From NCBI GenBank assembly GCA_963678675.1, contig OY783193.1, positions 34,386,430 through 34,450,429 on the forward strand: a DNA stretch of 64,000 nt, read 5' to 3'. Shown here piece after piece: positions 45,865-58,700 of this stretch (its first letter is position 1; the number at the start of each line of letters is the position of its first letter). This stretch comes from Xiphydria camelus (taxonomy: Eukaryota > Arthropoda > Insecta > Hymenoptera > Xiphydriidae). Under the pieces are notes generated by a model. The model searched no databases, was not told the origin of the DNA, and was given only the letters and a program-made list of their open reading frames with translations. The translations under genes and the position numbers were made by a program.

Positions 45865-48341
45865 CTCTGACGCCGCGCGTGAATATCAGCGCTTTCATAA
45901 TGATCACCCGATTCGGTGTCGTTAAGTTTTCACGTGGGCGTGCATGTCCTATTTTCGACGAAGAAAACTCTTGGAAACTTCAGGTCTGTTTAAAGGGGCA
46001 AAAATTTATAAATAAAATGACTGTTATAATTTAATCTCTATACAAAATCACCGACTGATGTCAATTTTGGTATGTAATAAACAAAAATTGAGATTTTTAG
46101 CCGATTGCATGCAGTACAGACGAACGTTTTAACAGGTGTCAATCTTAAATATAATATGGGGTAAGATTGACATCTGACTTTATTTTGTTTAATCGTTCAA
46201 AACGATAAGTAGTAAAATAAAATGCGTCTTATATGTATCATATAAAGAGAGAGTCAGGCTTGCTTATCCATACATTATCAAATCTGATAACTTCAGTTTG
46301 CAATAATACATTCACCGTCTAGCCGAATTTGACTCCGAGCCAAGGAAAGAAGTATCGCGTGTCTGATACCAAAAGCGACACTTTTTTACGCCCTTTTGGC
46401 ATTGCACAAGCGAAAAGGGCGTATAATTTTGTTTTCTTTTGGATTCGATTTATGAAAGGTTAAAAAACTACTGAGTGCCAAAGTAGAAAAATGCAAAATT
46501 TAAAATCAAAAAGGCCTAAGTACGGATACGCCTGTTTGGCATAATTGTGTTTGCGAAATTTTATATTTACTAACACCAGAAAGGCGTATCCGTCAAAGTC
46601 GACAAATCTCTACCACTTACATGAATTAATCTTCAAAAAGTTTATGAAACACAATGCATGGCATTAGTGGCTGTTAATTGAAATGTAATTTGATCACCCG
46701 CGTAAAAAAAAATTATTAGAATATTGGCAAAATGCCCACCGTCTGTTGTTAGTGCAAAATAACGTTCCAAATGTGACGTATCCACTAGACCACGCTATAC
46801 TATGCCGTTCTGAACCATATAGAACTCATTTTCCATTTTAAAAAAATTTTTTTATTACGTGGCTCTACGGGACAATGCTTATTCCTATTCTTATTCTTCC
46901 AATTGTATGGAGGCCCTTAGTTCGATGAATTCGAGTTCTTCACTTTTCCACCCCTTCAAACTATAATTCCGTCGCCGTCGATTTATCATCGCGTACGACA
47001 AGTACGAATACGCGAATTCCGAAGAATTCTCGTCGGAGTCGACTAATCATACTTCGCGCGCGAGACGGTCGTACAAAGGAGGAGGAGGAGGAGGAGGAGG
47101 GGCGAGGATCGCGTGGCAAACGACCAACTAGAAACGCGAGAACGATTCGAGTATTTTCTCCGCCGCGCGGAACGCCGTCGATTTACCAAAATGATCGGCT
47201 CTCGTCTTACGTCGGCCTTTCCGGAAATTCGAACGACGAAGTAGCTACTTACCGCTGAGATTACACGAATAGCTCGTTACGAAACGAGATACTCCGAATG
47301 CGGAGACGTCTGGGATCTCGAGCGAGACGCGCGACGAATCGCGTTGCTCCGTGACGGTGCCACGAAAGAAATTGGATAATAAACAATGGGCTCGTCCCAC
47401 AATTTTTTTTTATTTCATATTTAAAAAGTACACGACGAATTATATAGTAATGAAAACATTTTTTGCGAATTTTTATCACACTCCTTTACCTGCAAAAAAA
47501 AAAGGGAAACTCGGACGTCAATTTGAACTTCTATATTTGCCGCGGCGGAAGTGACATACACATTGCTAGACCAATAAGAGAGCAACGCTTTAACCTCTAG
47601 GTTGGTAACTGCAAGCTCTGTATACTTTGCATTTTGAGGTTATGTTTTGAATTTCCGTCGTGTTGTCGTTTACTCTGTTCTCTGTGGTTTTTGGTAGTAC
47701 TTATTTCTAGGAAGTATGAATTTTCCGCGAAAAAAAAGGAAAAAAGAGAGATTTGAACCCGGAGCGCCGAGTTGGTAGGCGGACGAGCAGAGTGACAGTT
47801 CACGAAGTTGACGACAATGGCAACCGTAGAGCTTCCGGTTGGAGAATGCGCATGCTCTATGCCAGCAATGACTACGTCATCAAAGCGCGGCAATAGCGGA
47901 AGATTTGAAACATGGGCACATTTTAAAGCTTTTTTATTAAATACTAGAGGGAATTAAAAAATGAACTGTTTTCACGAAACGAGTTCTTGTAGTATCTGCA
48001 ACACCGCGCGCGTACATATTTTTAATTCACCATTTTTAACTACGCGGGACGAACCGATTGGGCCGCATATTGAGCTGGCTGATTCGAACTTAATATCGGT
48101 ATCGGCTCGAGTTTCGAGACGCACTCGAGAGGGGTATCCGGAAAAATAACGACTTCTCTCTCTCTCCAAAGAATCTACATCGCTGTCGCGCGCAGATGCG
48201 AACGTACTTCGAGAAATGTGAAGAATCTGAGGGACTCTCTGGCATCGAAGTCCTTGGAATTAATTAATTCGATTAAGGACGGAAAGGTGCACTTTAATTA
48301 AACTGTGCCAACTACAATCTCTTGTGCAGCCAACTAAATAT
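45865..48341. other. Unmatched intron DNA
   Basis: Small hairpins at about 46115-46170 (GTGTCAATCTTA and TAAGATTGACAT) and a GGA-run at about 47082-47101. A B-box-like string lies on the minus strand at 47748-47760. No gene seen. Minus-strand frames at 47261-47893 lack domains. Confidence 0.35.
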
Positions 48342-48464
48342 ACAGGGTGGACCATTTAAGTTGACAAACGTGAATATCTTGAAAATTAAGCATTTGAGAG
48401 GAAAATGTTTCAGGCAAAAGTATCAACGTTTTACAAGCGGAATTTAATGGTTATCCTCACCGTG
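48342..48464 (+). repeat. One end of a TACAGGGTGGACCATTTAA element
   Basis: TACAGGGTGGACCATTTAAG is typical of insect TA-flanked elements. I found no matching second end nearby. Confidence 0.4.
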
Positions 48465-48545
48465 CCTCGTGTGTGTGTGTGTTACGACCTAATTAAACAC
48501 AGTCTGAAAAAACCTCGAATTTCCGCCTAATGACATAAGATACTA
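48465..48545 (-). repeat. Single arm of the 10001-10157 hairpin repeat
   Basis: The complement of AATAGTATCTTATGTCAT and CTGTGTTTAATTAGGTCG matches the left arm of that hairpin. A TG microsatellite (48470-48482) sits where the tip would be, and the second arm is missing. Confidence 0.7.
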
Positions 48546-51500
48546 TTAATAATGGTAGAGGAACTTTATTTCTTACACAGATGGTAACGAAGGTGATAAT
48601 AGGTGGATTCCGAAGGAGACGTTTCCGGGAAAACTCACAATTTTATGAGGATTTTCAAAATTCACGGAAACGACTTCTCCACTGTGCAAAGACTTTGCGA
48701 TGTGAAACTGCCGGGACTTGCCAATGACGATTATCGAGATAATGGATCGCAGTACAGATAGAGGTCAACCGCGGTGCGCGAATGGACAGTCGTCTCGAAT
48801 GGGCTTCCGGTCGGCCTCGATATTCCATTTACCAACGCATTCTTTTCGCGCTATTACTTCGCGCATTTTCACATACCAACGCGCCTGCCAGGAAGAGATA
48901 CCGCAAGGATACTCGCGCAACCTGTTGCAAAACTCGCAATACTCACCGGTTTTGCGGATTTCATATCGGTAGGCGCTGCATCCCCTCTCTTCCAGGTTTT
49001 CCTATAATTTCGTGGTAATACCGGAAGCCGAAATTAAAATACAGAGAAACCTGAATGGTTGAAAAAGATATGGTCGAGGTATATCTGACTTGTCAAAAGT
49101 TTCCTTAATTTTCAGACACGATAATACAGGAATGAATCTTAAATTTACGAAATTGTATACTCTTAATTTTAAGGGACGTGTATTTATTTTGATTCCAAGT
49201 AATAATTTCATAATATTTCAATTGCTTTTTTTTATTGCTTTGTTATTCGAGATACATTTGTGTTTGATAAAAACTTCAGTACTTCCTAAAGAGTTTAAGA
49301 TAAATATTTTTAACTGTATGATTCGATCTTCCCATCCTGGTTTTCGGTATTATCGCAAAATTACAGAAAAATCTGACAGGGGGATGCAGCACTTAGCGAT
49401 ATGAAACAAGTTATACTGGCGAATAAGTTCTGCAACAGGTTGTAATACATCACGGTTAAAAATGTCGTTTGGAAATTCAAGCGAAAACAACCGAAGCAAT
49501 TATCAGTCACATGCGCGGAAAACATTTTCTGCAAACGGTACACGAATTGCTACAAATTGTAACACAGTTTACGCTTTCTATGTGACAAGCGCAGGCTAAT
49601 ATTAAATGTACATAACAATGAAATGTTAAGTTTGTCGTAAAAATGTAAAATTAAGAGCAGAGTCGATTACAGTTTATATATCGGGTAATTAATTATGCAC
49701 AAAGTTTACTTGCATTTACAAGAATATATTTACAACTTTGACTTTTTGAACACAACATCAACCCTTGTTCCATCTGCCCTTCTAAACTGTCATATGAAAT
49801 AATACATTCTCATTTCTATAATGTCCTTTTGTTTCGAATTTTAGTTCAGAAAATAAATATTGAGACACAGTACAAATATTCAAGTATTACCGAAAATTCA
49901 GGTTCTTTCGATTTTTAAGATTCGAACCATTTTTAACAGTGATCCGTTTCAGCGTCGAATGCCGCGAAGCGAAAACCTTCTTTGGCGAGGAGTAAAAAAA
50001 ATATACGTAAGAATACCATATGCATGCACTTATTGATCTACAATTAATATGAAATGATTTCGTAACGCAGAAAATTCTGTAATCTACTCTCAAAGTAAAA
50101 TCGACTCATCACCGTCTCCATTCGCAACGAAATTTAATTATTCGTATGATAATTCATTTGTTAGCTAAACTCTATCAGCTTGATAAGTCCAGCGGACTTC
50201 CTTTCCGTTCAGACTAATTTTCGTCCGATCCTTCCTGGTTCTCTCCCCATCCTAATTATATTACAGCTCCCTCGCTGTAAGAATAGACTGCACGAAGGAC
50301 AAAACACGTATTACGCGTCTCGATGTTCTCCCCTTAATTCCGCATTTTCTAGATACACTACAAGTATAGTCCTATAAATTAGCAACGGCAAAGCTTCCGT
50401 CCGTCGCGATAATTTGGCCGCTCCACTGACGGGAGACGAGGTACACCGAATTATTTCCCGAGATTTTCGTGGATTTTCGCACGGGAGGCGGAGGATTTCC
50501 ACCCTCGAGAAACGATGATCTTTGGTATCCCCTCGTGTTAGGGTAGCGCGCGCTTAGGATTCGTGGGACTTTGCGGCATCCTCTCGATGTGCATTCGGGT
50601 GCAAATTAATCTTGCGGCGCATTTCCAGTGACGCGTCGCAAAGGCTGTGCAAAATTGTTGCCATTATAACGCACCAGTCCATCGGCATTCCGTGCTAATA
50701 TCGTATGTATGCAGGACGCGATAATTGAAGTTCATGAAGCGAAACGCGGTGGAAACCCGTTCGGGAAAATGTATTCAGCTCTTCCGCGCGCGTTCATTCG
50801 ATGAGAAAGGTTTCTCGATATTAACGAAACTGCGACGACGACTGAAGAAGGAAAGGCGGACCTTTTCGTTGTATTCGTACTCTTATGTGAAGACTTCTGC
50901 GCTTCTTCTTAATTGGTTCCACCCCAAAGAAAACCTTCCGATGGTCCGACGTTAATAAATCCTCGTTACATTCGAACAGTGAAAATGGTGTGAATTGAGG
51001 AAACATCTGAAAATTGTAGGACCAATTTCTACACGGGACCAAAGAATACTTATCTAGTCAGACATTCATACTTACCTAGTTACCCATTCAGGACATTGTT
51101 GTTGTTGTTGTTGTTATTTAAATATATTATTATTCTTTCTTTACTTCATTATTACATATAATAATTCTTTGAATTGTATTCATCTTTTTCATAATTCGAG
51201 CTTTTATTTACTTTTATTACAGGATCTTTTTGTATAGTCCAGCGGCAGGGTTTTTCCCGTAATGTTCCTGCTCTTTAAATTGAATGCTTTGAAACTTTAC
51301 TTATAGTAAAAGAGACATAGTGAAGTACTTGAATGGCAATTATAAAGCAATAGATTTCCTAAATTCGCTAATAGCATTAACCATTAGCATCCCATTGAGT
51401 GTCCTGAATTCATATATTTTAGCCAGTAGCAAATAAGCGTCCTGTTCCCACTCAGTTGTGAATTCATTTTCTCTTGTGATCTTTTTGAATGTCTATTTAG

Positions 51501-54500
51501 TCACCGTTTCTACACCTGACAATTCGAGATCTTTTTCGGCACATTGTATAATATGAAAGACACTCGCAGGAAGGGAAGCATGCCATAAGACATTTTTTTA
51601 CGTATCGCGCATAGCTTTAAAAATTTGGAAAAAATTCAATAACCTGTAAAAGAAGTGTACAATTACATAGGAAATAAATTAGAACAGTACTGGACCTAAA
51701 AATTTGGAAAAAACCTTCTTCAAAATTTTGAAGCCCGAAAAAATGTTGTATTTGAAAAAATAAAGAAAAAGCACGTTATTCTTATGGGAGACCATACCAA
51801 TATCTAAAAAAATGCTCTAAATTCCTCATTTGCAAGATACAAGATTACAAGATTTACCCGTATACAAGATTTTTCATAGAGCGGGTGATTTGACTTGGAG
51901 GCACTTTTCACCTGTCTACACGATGGTGTCCAAAAGGCTACAGTTTTTACACGCCGTGATCTAGATTTTCATAAAGTTGCCGTAAAATTGTTGTTGTCAT
52001 ATCTGGCTGAATGTATTTTCCGTTACTTCCCGAAACTAAAAATTCGATTGACAAAATTGCCAAGACTTTGGCTTCCCTTTTCGCTTTCGTCTCTCGAGTC
52101 TCGCAGACTTTTCTATTCGAATGGCATTTCGCTGGTAAACTGAATCAACGCGAGACCTTCGCCGTTAAAAATAGATGGAATACACCGAGAGGAAAAAGTA
52201 GGAGCCACTTTTCGTATCGCTCGTCAATGCAGAGAGAGAGACACGTGGGAACTAATAATCCCTCCCAGTGGGATGCCGTGAACTGGGAATCCAGAAGCTA
52301 CGAGTACGATCGCCAATGAAGAAGTTCGTTGATGAGATAAGTGGTTAATTCGCGTGATATTGACTCGTCATTTTTTTGCTCCAAGGACACGTGGGAACAT
52401 CTTGGGACGCGTGCGTCGATATCCCTTTACCGAATTAAAGTCCCGACGAGGAATTACCAGAAGTTACAACTTTTCAGGGTAAATCGAGTCCCGTGGGCGA
52501 GGAAAAGTGCTTTTCCGCGTTCAATCTCGAGAAAGTCGAACGACTTGGGAGAAATTTACATCTTGCTGCTCTCGTTTCGAACGAAGTCCCCGCGCGGGGG
52601 AGCCGAATATTGATTCCCCTCCGTTTGCTGCGCGGCGATGACAATTGCCAGAGAGGAACTTTTTAATGCACCTTTATCTCGCTAGATTTGACTGACAAAT
52701 GCCCCTGTTACCCTCTCCCCCTCTCCTATAGCTTTGCCAAACCATAAAATTGTATTTGCATAGGCCGTTTTCATTTGTTCGATGATTCAATACGGGAAAT
52801 ATTCATCGAGTAAAGAGGTCCTAATAAACTTATCGAATTTCGCAGGGAGAGCGTCTCAACGTAATTTCGCCTCTCCTCTGAAATGTAAACGAATGAAATG
52901 AAGAGGGCGAAAGCCTGAGTAAAAGTGGCGAGCAAACGCGCGCCGAGTCGAACTTTATTCATTTCTTTTCGGTGAATCCACAAACCGCTTACTCACTTAT
53001 TACCACGAAGGCATATATATACATATATATATACCTACAATTTTCGTACCGGTACGTTTCGGAATCCGTTTACATTTTATTTACAGCCTCTTCGTGGTCA
53101 GTACAATCTCGTAAGCGTTCGCCATGCGAAACGACTCACGGCGGGATGCAGGGGAACGAGATTCAATGCGGATATACCTTATCGACGGGTTGTAAAATAG
53201 GATGGATGACATTTTTATTGCCCTAAAAACGACTTTACCGGGTGCCCTGCGGCTAAACGGCCCATCCACGGAACCGCGACGATTTTCATCTTCCGACGAG
53301 AGCCTTTCGCTACTTTGTCAATGAAATTTATTCGGCCGCTCTAATATTTTCTGCGAATTTTGCGGGAAACCAAATTTTTCGTTACGCTAAATTTACAGAC
53401 ACTGTGTAACCTTATTGTTTCGAATCGAATAATGACTTTTCTGTAAAATCTCAATTTCGTAACCACAGACACTGTTAAAAATAATACGAATCTTAAGAAT
53501 CGAAATAACCCGAATTTTCAGTGGTACTCAAATAAAATCGTTCGGGGCACGTGTGTGCACACTTTCATATATTTATTGTGTCTACGTAAACACGAAAAAG
53601 ACGTATGGTTTTATTTATATATTTTTATTATCAGTATTTATCTGTTTAAATATTTAAATTCGAAGAACAGACATTTGTCAACAACTTAATGAGTTGTAGA
53701 TAATTAATGATACAGTCGTTTTGCACACACTTGCCCCACATGTGAAGTAAGTGTGCGCGCCTATGGGGGAAAATGTACGTACCCTTTTTTGATCATTTAT
53801 TAGTTGCAAACAAATGAACCTATTACTTCATGGAGGATACATTCCTCATGCCACCATCGATGGCACTCCATTCTTCAGATAGTAGATTTTCATAATTTTG
53901 AGTCCACAGCGGACAGAAGTAGTTGTTGGTTTTTCGATTTTATGTAAGATATTGTACAAATACGTAATTATTTAAGATAAGTGTACGCATGATTTCTAAT
54001 GTGCACACCTAACCCCGTACACTTTCCCCGCAGTAGCAATAGTGAAAGAAACATTACAATCATTTAATTACGACAGTATCCGGTATTGACATTTTATACA
54101 TGTTATACGATAAATGAACGCCGTCTACAATGGCCATATATGTATCTTTCCAGTCTAAAATCATTCCATATAATAACTCATCGTTGAAAAATCGTGAAAA
54201 TATAAAAAAACTACAAGAAACTACATTACATCTACTAAATCTTTATGCGAAACTGGAGCGGAGAAACCTGATGTGTCTCTTGCAGACAGATTAAATAGCA
54301 ACAAATCGCAGAACCTTTTATTTGGTAAACCATTGTATGTTCAGGGAAAACTTCACTGACAATGAGTACAATTACCCGCTGCGCGTAGATAAGTACCCGG
54401 AAAAACAACGTATATTATGTCTCAATATTCATTTCTTTAACTAAAATTCAAAACAAAAGAGCATGAAATATTAAGTACAAATGTGGTTGATAATAATATT

Positions 54501-55098
54501 CCTTCAACTACTTTCACTTTTGAATTTTCAAACGAAACTTTTAACAGTGTACATTATTATTATACTCTGTTATTCTTTTCATCTTTTATTATTTCAATTA
54601 TTATTCTCTTTTTCGATCCTAAATTGATTTCTTCCTTACTGCTTCCAATTTTGTTCATAAATTCGTGAAAGAAAGAAATAAAAAAGAGAAAAAAACGAGG
54701 TCCATTTCGATCAAAGTCCCCTCGACGTATAGTTTCCTGGTAAATATTGGCGAACTCAACGCGCTAGTTAGTACCTAACGAACCGTCGCGATCTTCGGAT
54801 ATTTCATTTTCTACACCTGCCATGATAACGCGAATACCAGGTTATAAAAGAAAACACGTCCGACCGGTTGAAAACGAGACAATTTTTATCACGGGGAGGA
54901 TATATGCTATATTATACGGCGCGCTCGTATGTAGCCGAAGAGATGGAAAGGATGGTATCAGAGCAACGGGATATAATAACATATCGGAATGCGTCAAAGT
55001 TCGTTGCGCGATCGGAGAGAGAAGTGAAGGTTCCTGGGAAATTAGCACTCAACGATTATCCAATCGAACTTCTCTGCACAAGTTCGAGCGAACGTTTC
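48546..55098. other. Unmatched intron DNA (about 6.5 kb)
   Basis: TTG microsatellite at about 51099-51116 and a TA-rich microsatellite at about 53010-53032. CpG-rich patches at about 50380-50960 and 52140-52640 have short frames with no domain. I see no element or gene. The longest repeat-poor stretch in the intron. Confidence 0.4.
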
Positions 55099-55339
55099 TA
55101 CAGGATGCTCCAAAAGAGCTCGGACGAGTTTTACTTAAAATACTTTTATCTCAATGGGGGTTTGCATCTCAGTATAATATCAAAGTCAAAAAAGGCCACT
55201 TCAAACATCTTTGAGTATGCTGTTCCTAACGACGCACACCTGATATCGTTATCAATTACTAGATTTTTAATTTATCGCGTTTTATTAAGGGTACATATCT
55301 GAAATAAATTTTGTAAAACTTATTTTGATGCACCCTGTA
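55099..55339. mobile_element. TACAGG.TGC element
   Basis: TACAGGATGCTCCAAAA at the left and TTTTGATGCACCCTGTA at the right, TA-flanked, about 241 bases. The frame at 54868-55302 runs into it and is not supported as a gene. Confidence 0.65.
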
Positions 55340-55586
55340 TAAATCTACCGTCGTTTCTCGATTCACGTTGCAGCGATAGTAAATCGATTGCTCATCTTTT
55401 ATCCGAGAAAGAAATTCGACGTATACCTTTTACCAAGAAATCTGCCCCTCCTCATGGCTTTTTTCAAAATGAAAGCATAACCGATACAAACTTTCCAGTG
55501 ATATTAATCGTTTCCCATATGTAATGTGTCGAGCTTTTTGTTTATTATTCTTGAATGGAATCTGTTCGAACGGCAAAACTTTTTTA

Positions 55587-55840
55587 CACCAAGAAGACAG
55601 TTTATTAATGGTTAATAAATATAATTTCAAATATGGGGAAGTAAATATTTCGTTAGGATAAGAAAATATACGAGTATGTTAATTATTAAAATGTTTATTT
55701 CATTCAAATGGTTGCCTCAAAAGATTCAATTGCGACAAATAAATATAATAATTAACGAATATTTACTTCATCCAATAAAATGTTTATTTCACCATTTTCA
55801 AACAAACATTTATTAACCACAAATAAACTGGTTTCTCGGT
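55587..55840 (+). mobile_element. CACCGAG-type MITE, family 3 copy 3
   Basis: TA at 55585-55586 and 55841-55842. Ends CACCAAGAAGACAGTTTATT and AATAAACTGGTTTCTCGGTG. Best preserved target duplication of the three copies. Confidence 0.85.
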
Positions 55841-56744
55841 GTAGAGTCTTCAGGGATGTATTCTAAAAACACACTAACAAAATGCGGGGAGTTCCAGCAC
55901 CTCTCAAATTATTAGAAATTGGATAATTACACATTCGTACGATAATCCCTACTCAACAAATATAATGGTTGGCGAATATGCCAATAATTTTGACATCATC
56001 CGTCACTCGCTGCCCTTTATGACGTTGCGTGGACCGAACAGGAAGAGGAATGGCCTATGAAAGGGCCAGTAAGGGTGCGTAGTAAAAAAAACGTAAACAG
56101 GAATTCAATTTCTCGTATATAATGGGAATAATCCTCCGCCATCTCATCCATATTCCGTTGGGGCTCTTTCTGAACGACCCTCCGACAATATAACCACGGT
56201 TCTTATGTATCTACATGTCACCATGGTATATAAGTACGAGATAAAGTAGAACATTCTCGGAAAGAGATTCAGCAATCAATCTGTGCTAGGTTATTCTCCG
56301 TAGCCCCGCAAAATTAATGGCTATTGTTTCGTTTATGAATAAAATAACTATACCCCACGGACCCCTCAACTCTCAGAACTTTACCCCTGACTACACTCAC
56401 GAACCTGAACGACTTCACGGGGAAGTGTGTAGTTGATGGTACCCACGAAAAATACCGGCAGACAATGCGCGATTTATCGAACAATAAATCATATTAGTTA
56501 TAATCAATTCTGATTCGAATTCACTTCCAGTATATCTAATCCATATTTCGATTATCGTGCTGATCCTTGAAAAACAAGGGGGAGAATGTTTTCTGATTCG
56601 AAGAAACTTTTCCCTTGCGATATGTAATAAATAATTTATCCGATTCAAACGAATATTGGGTGATTCACTGATCGATTCCGGAGATTCGAATTCTTTTTAT
56701 AGAGAGTCAGAAGTTTCGTGTTTTCTTGTTAAAAAGTATGCTTG
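55841..56744. other. Unmatched intron DNA
   Basis: No feature that I can support. Confidence 0.4.
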
Positions 56745-57193
56745 TAAAACTTTCTGTGTTAATTTTAATATACTTTCGTGTGTTATTTTAACACAATTCA
56801 CATGTTTTGGTTTATTTTAACACATTTTAAATGTAATTTAAGTGTAAAGAGCAAGAAATTACAAGATTGTATACCTTTTTTGAGGAGATATTGTCCGAGT
56901 GTTAAATTGATTTAAAAAATGTCTTGTTCCTAAAAATATAGCTCATCATTTCTAACGAAAAGACGAAAAGTTTGAATTAAAAATCAATGTAAACTGTGTG
57001 TCACATAAAGAAACACTTACATTAACTGATATAACATTTATTTGTAATATTTCTTTAAGTCAAAAGAAACAAAGCGCAATCAGTTAAAATTACACAAATC
57101 AAATGTTGCTTTAACACAGTAAGACCGTTCAATAAATGTTAAATATTTGACATAAATCTTGTATTACTTATTAACACAGAAGCTTTTAGTTAA
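56745..57193. repeat. Probable element with CTGTGTTAA ends
   Basis: AAAACTTTCTGTGTTAATTT and the complement of AAAAGCTTCTGTGTTAATAA near 57170-57193. The interior repeats TTAACACA and TTTTAACAC. Boundaries uncertain. It lies within about 240 bases of exon 2. Confidence 0.5.
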
Positions 57194-57434
57194 ACTGACA
57201 TACGTGTAGTCCACTTGGGACGTATAAAATGTCTTCAATTTAACATAAAATGTCCAAGTGCGTAATAACCCACTCATCCTCGAATAATTTTACATGCCGG
57301 ATGCAGCATTTTAGTTGATCGTCCCAATTATTTTCGTTATCCGTTTTTAATGTATGTATCACGTATATACTCGTACATGACATCCCACACTCGTTCTCGA
57401 TGAACCTCTTCTAATTTAAATTTCTCTCTCACAG

Positions 57435-57618
57435 CTCGTTATATTTCACGTGGCCCGTGGTCCGTTCATCGAGGAATTCTACCAATGCGTGACTCACGGA
57501 TTTTATACGAAGGTCTGGCAGGAGCAGCTCTACACGACCCTCAGCCTAGTCTTCATGTTCCTGCTACCCTTGGCCATCCTGATCTCCACGTACGTGTCCA
57601 CGGTGGTCACCATCGCCC
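57435..57618 (+). CDS. CrzR: Corazonin-receptor-like GPCR, exon 2 (TM4 end, ECL2, TM5)
   Basis: Second coding exon, residues 197-257 plus the first base of codon 258. It follows a pyrimidine-rich acceptor ending ACAG at 57434 and stops before the donor GTAAGT at 57619, so it enters in phase 0 and leaves in phase 1. It completes TM4, then encodes extracellular loop 2 with C214 (expected disulfide partner of C136) in the context FYQCVTHGFYTKVWQEQLYTT, a loop I associate with insect corazonin receptors. TM5 follows (about 228-252) with P241 and Y249 at the usual conserved positions. Reading through the donor gives K then a stop at 57622-57624, so splicing here is required for a full receptor. 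Confidence 0.9.
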
Positions 57619-58244
57619 GTAAGTAGGTCGTATTTCTCTCGACGACATACCACCCCCCCCCCCAATCGCGATGCGGGGGCAACCAGCCGGCAACCGCAAC
57701 CGATCCAACCGTTATACATATATGTACAAACGCCTGTAATATCGTGGTCCATGAGTAGGCTTATACGTGTACCTATCTCACGAATAATCCAGGCTAATTA
57801 ACTGTAGCTGTACCGATCGTATGTATCGAGGCATAACAAGAAATTCTCGTATTGCTCTTCGAGTTCGCATCTAATGATTCGAGGAAAACGGAATAGGTAC
57901 CTACGGGGTAAAATCCACTTGATACGATTTTCAAGGGGACGTGGAATATATTGTCACGGGCGGGAAAACGTCTTGTGCGGGAAATCCTAACAGCCAAATA
58001 AAAACAAAAATATACCTATACAAGCATGAACATTTCTGCATATACATATATTGAAGAATAGATGTACACATATTAGATAAAAACAAATCAATTACGCATG
58101 GATCAATCGAAATTAATTCTTTGGTTTTTTGTAAAGAAAGAGTGGTAGGTAATCTTCTTTTGACGGAAGTTGTACATCGCCTGACCCAGTACTAAGTTTC
58201 CGATTGCGTTTAACTTTTGAAAGGCATCATTGTATGCGAAAACA

Positions 58245-58700
58245 CAGTGTCAAGAGAATTCTGGAATACCTGGAACTGTCAGGGGATTATGTAAGTCAGG
58301 GAAAAGACAGGGAAAATGAAGAATTTTCTAGAATTTTTCGAAAATACTCAAATCTCACAAATAGTTTGGCTTCTAGTCTGTTAACATTTTTAATAATTTA
58401 TATAGAAATTTTAAAAAATGTTCAATGTGTGTATATGTATGTATCAAAGTTATTTCTTGTTCTAAAAAAAAACCATTAAGTAATAATATGATTCGACAAA
58501 ATTAAATTATTTTAATGTTTATTTCTCAGTTGTCATAACCCGTTCTGTGAATATTAGTCAATTTGTTCATTCGACGAAAAATAATTGATTCCTAACACTT
58601 TATACCAGATCTATATCCAACACGCGGCCAGGGAAATTTGGCTATTTCAGAGTGGAAAACCTGGAAAAGTCAGGGAATTTCTTTCTCACATTTTGCTAGA
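58245..58700. repeat. CAGGGAA-type repeat, copy 2
   Basis: Left cluster CTGGAATACCTGGAACTGTC and GTCAGGGAAAAGACAGGG. Right cluster GAAAACCTGGAAAAGTCAGG. Both clusters are in the same orientation. Confidence 0.6.

Larger units (their letters stand above)
4534..57434 (+). other. Intron 1 of the receptor gene (about 52.9 kb)
   Basis: Runs from GTGAGT to a pyrimidine tract and ACAG. The exons on both sides join in phase 0 inside TM4. The interior is transposon remnants and unmatched DNA, described in separate entries. I found no convincing nested host gene on either strand. Reading into the intron adds 12 residues and stops at 4572. Confidence 0.85.

Noticed and set aside
54868..55302. 144-codon + strand frame
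   Set aside because: Runs into the TACAGG element, overlaps another frame and has no domain.
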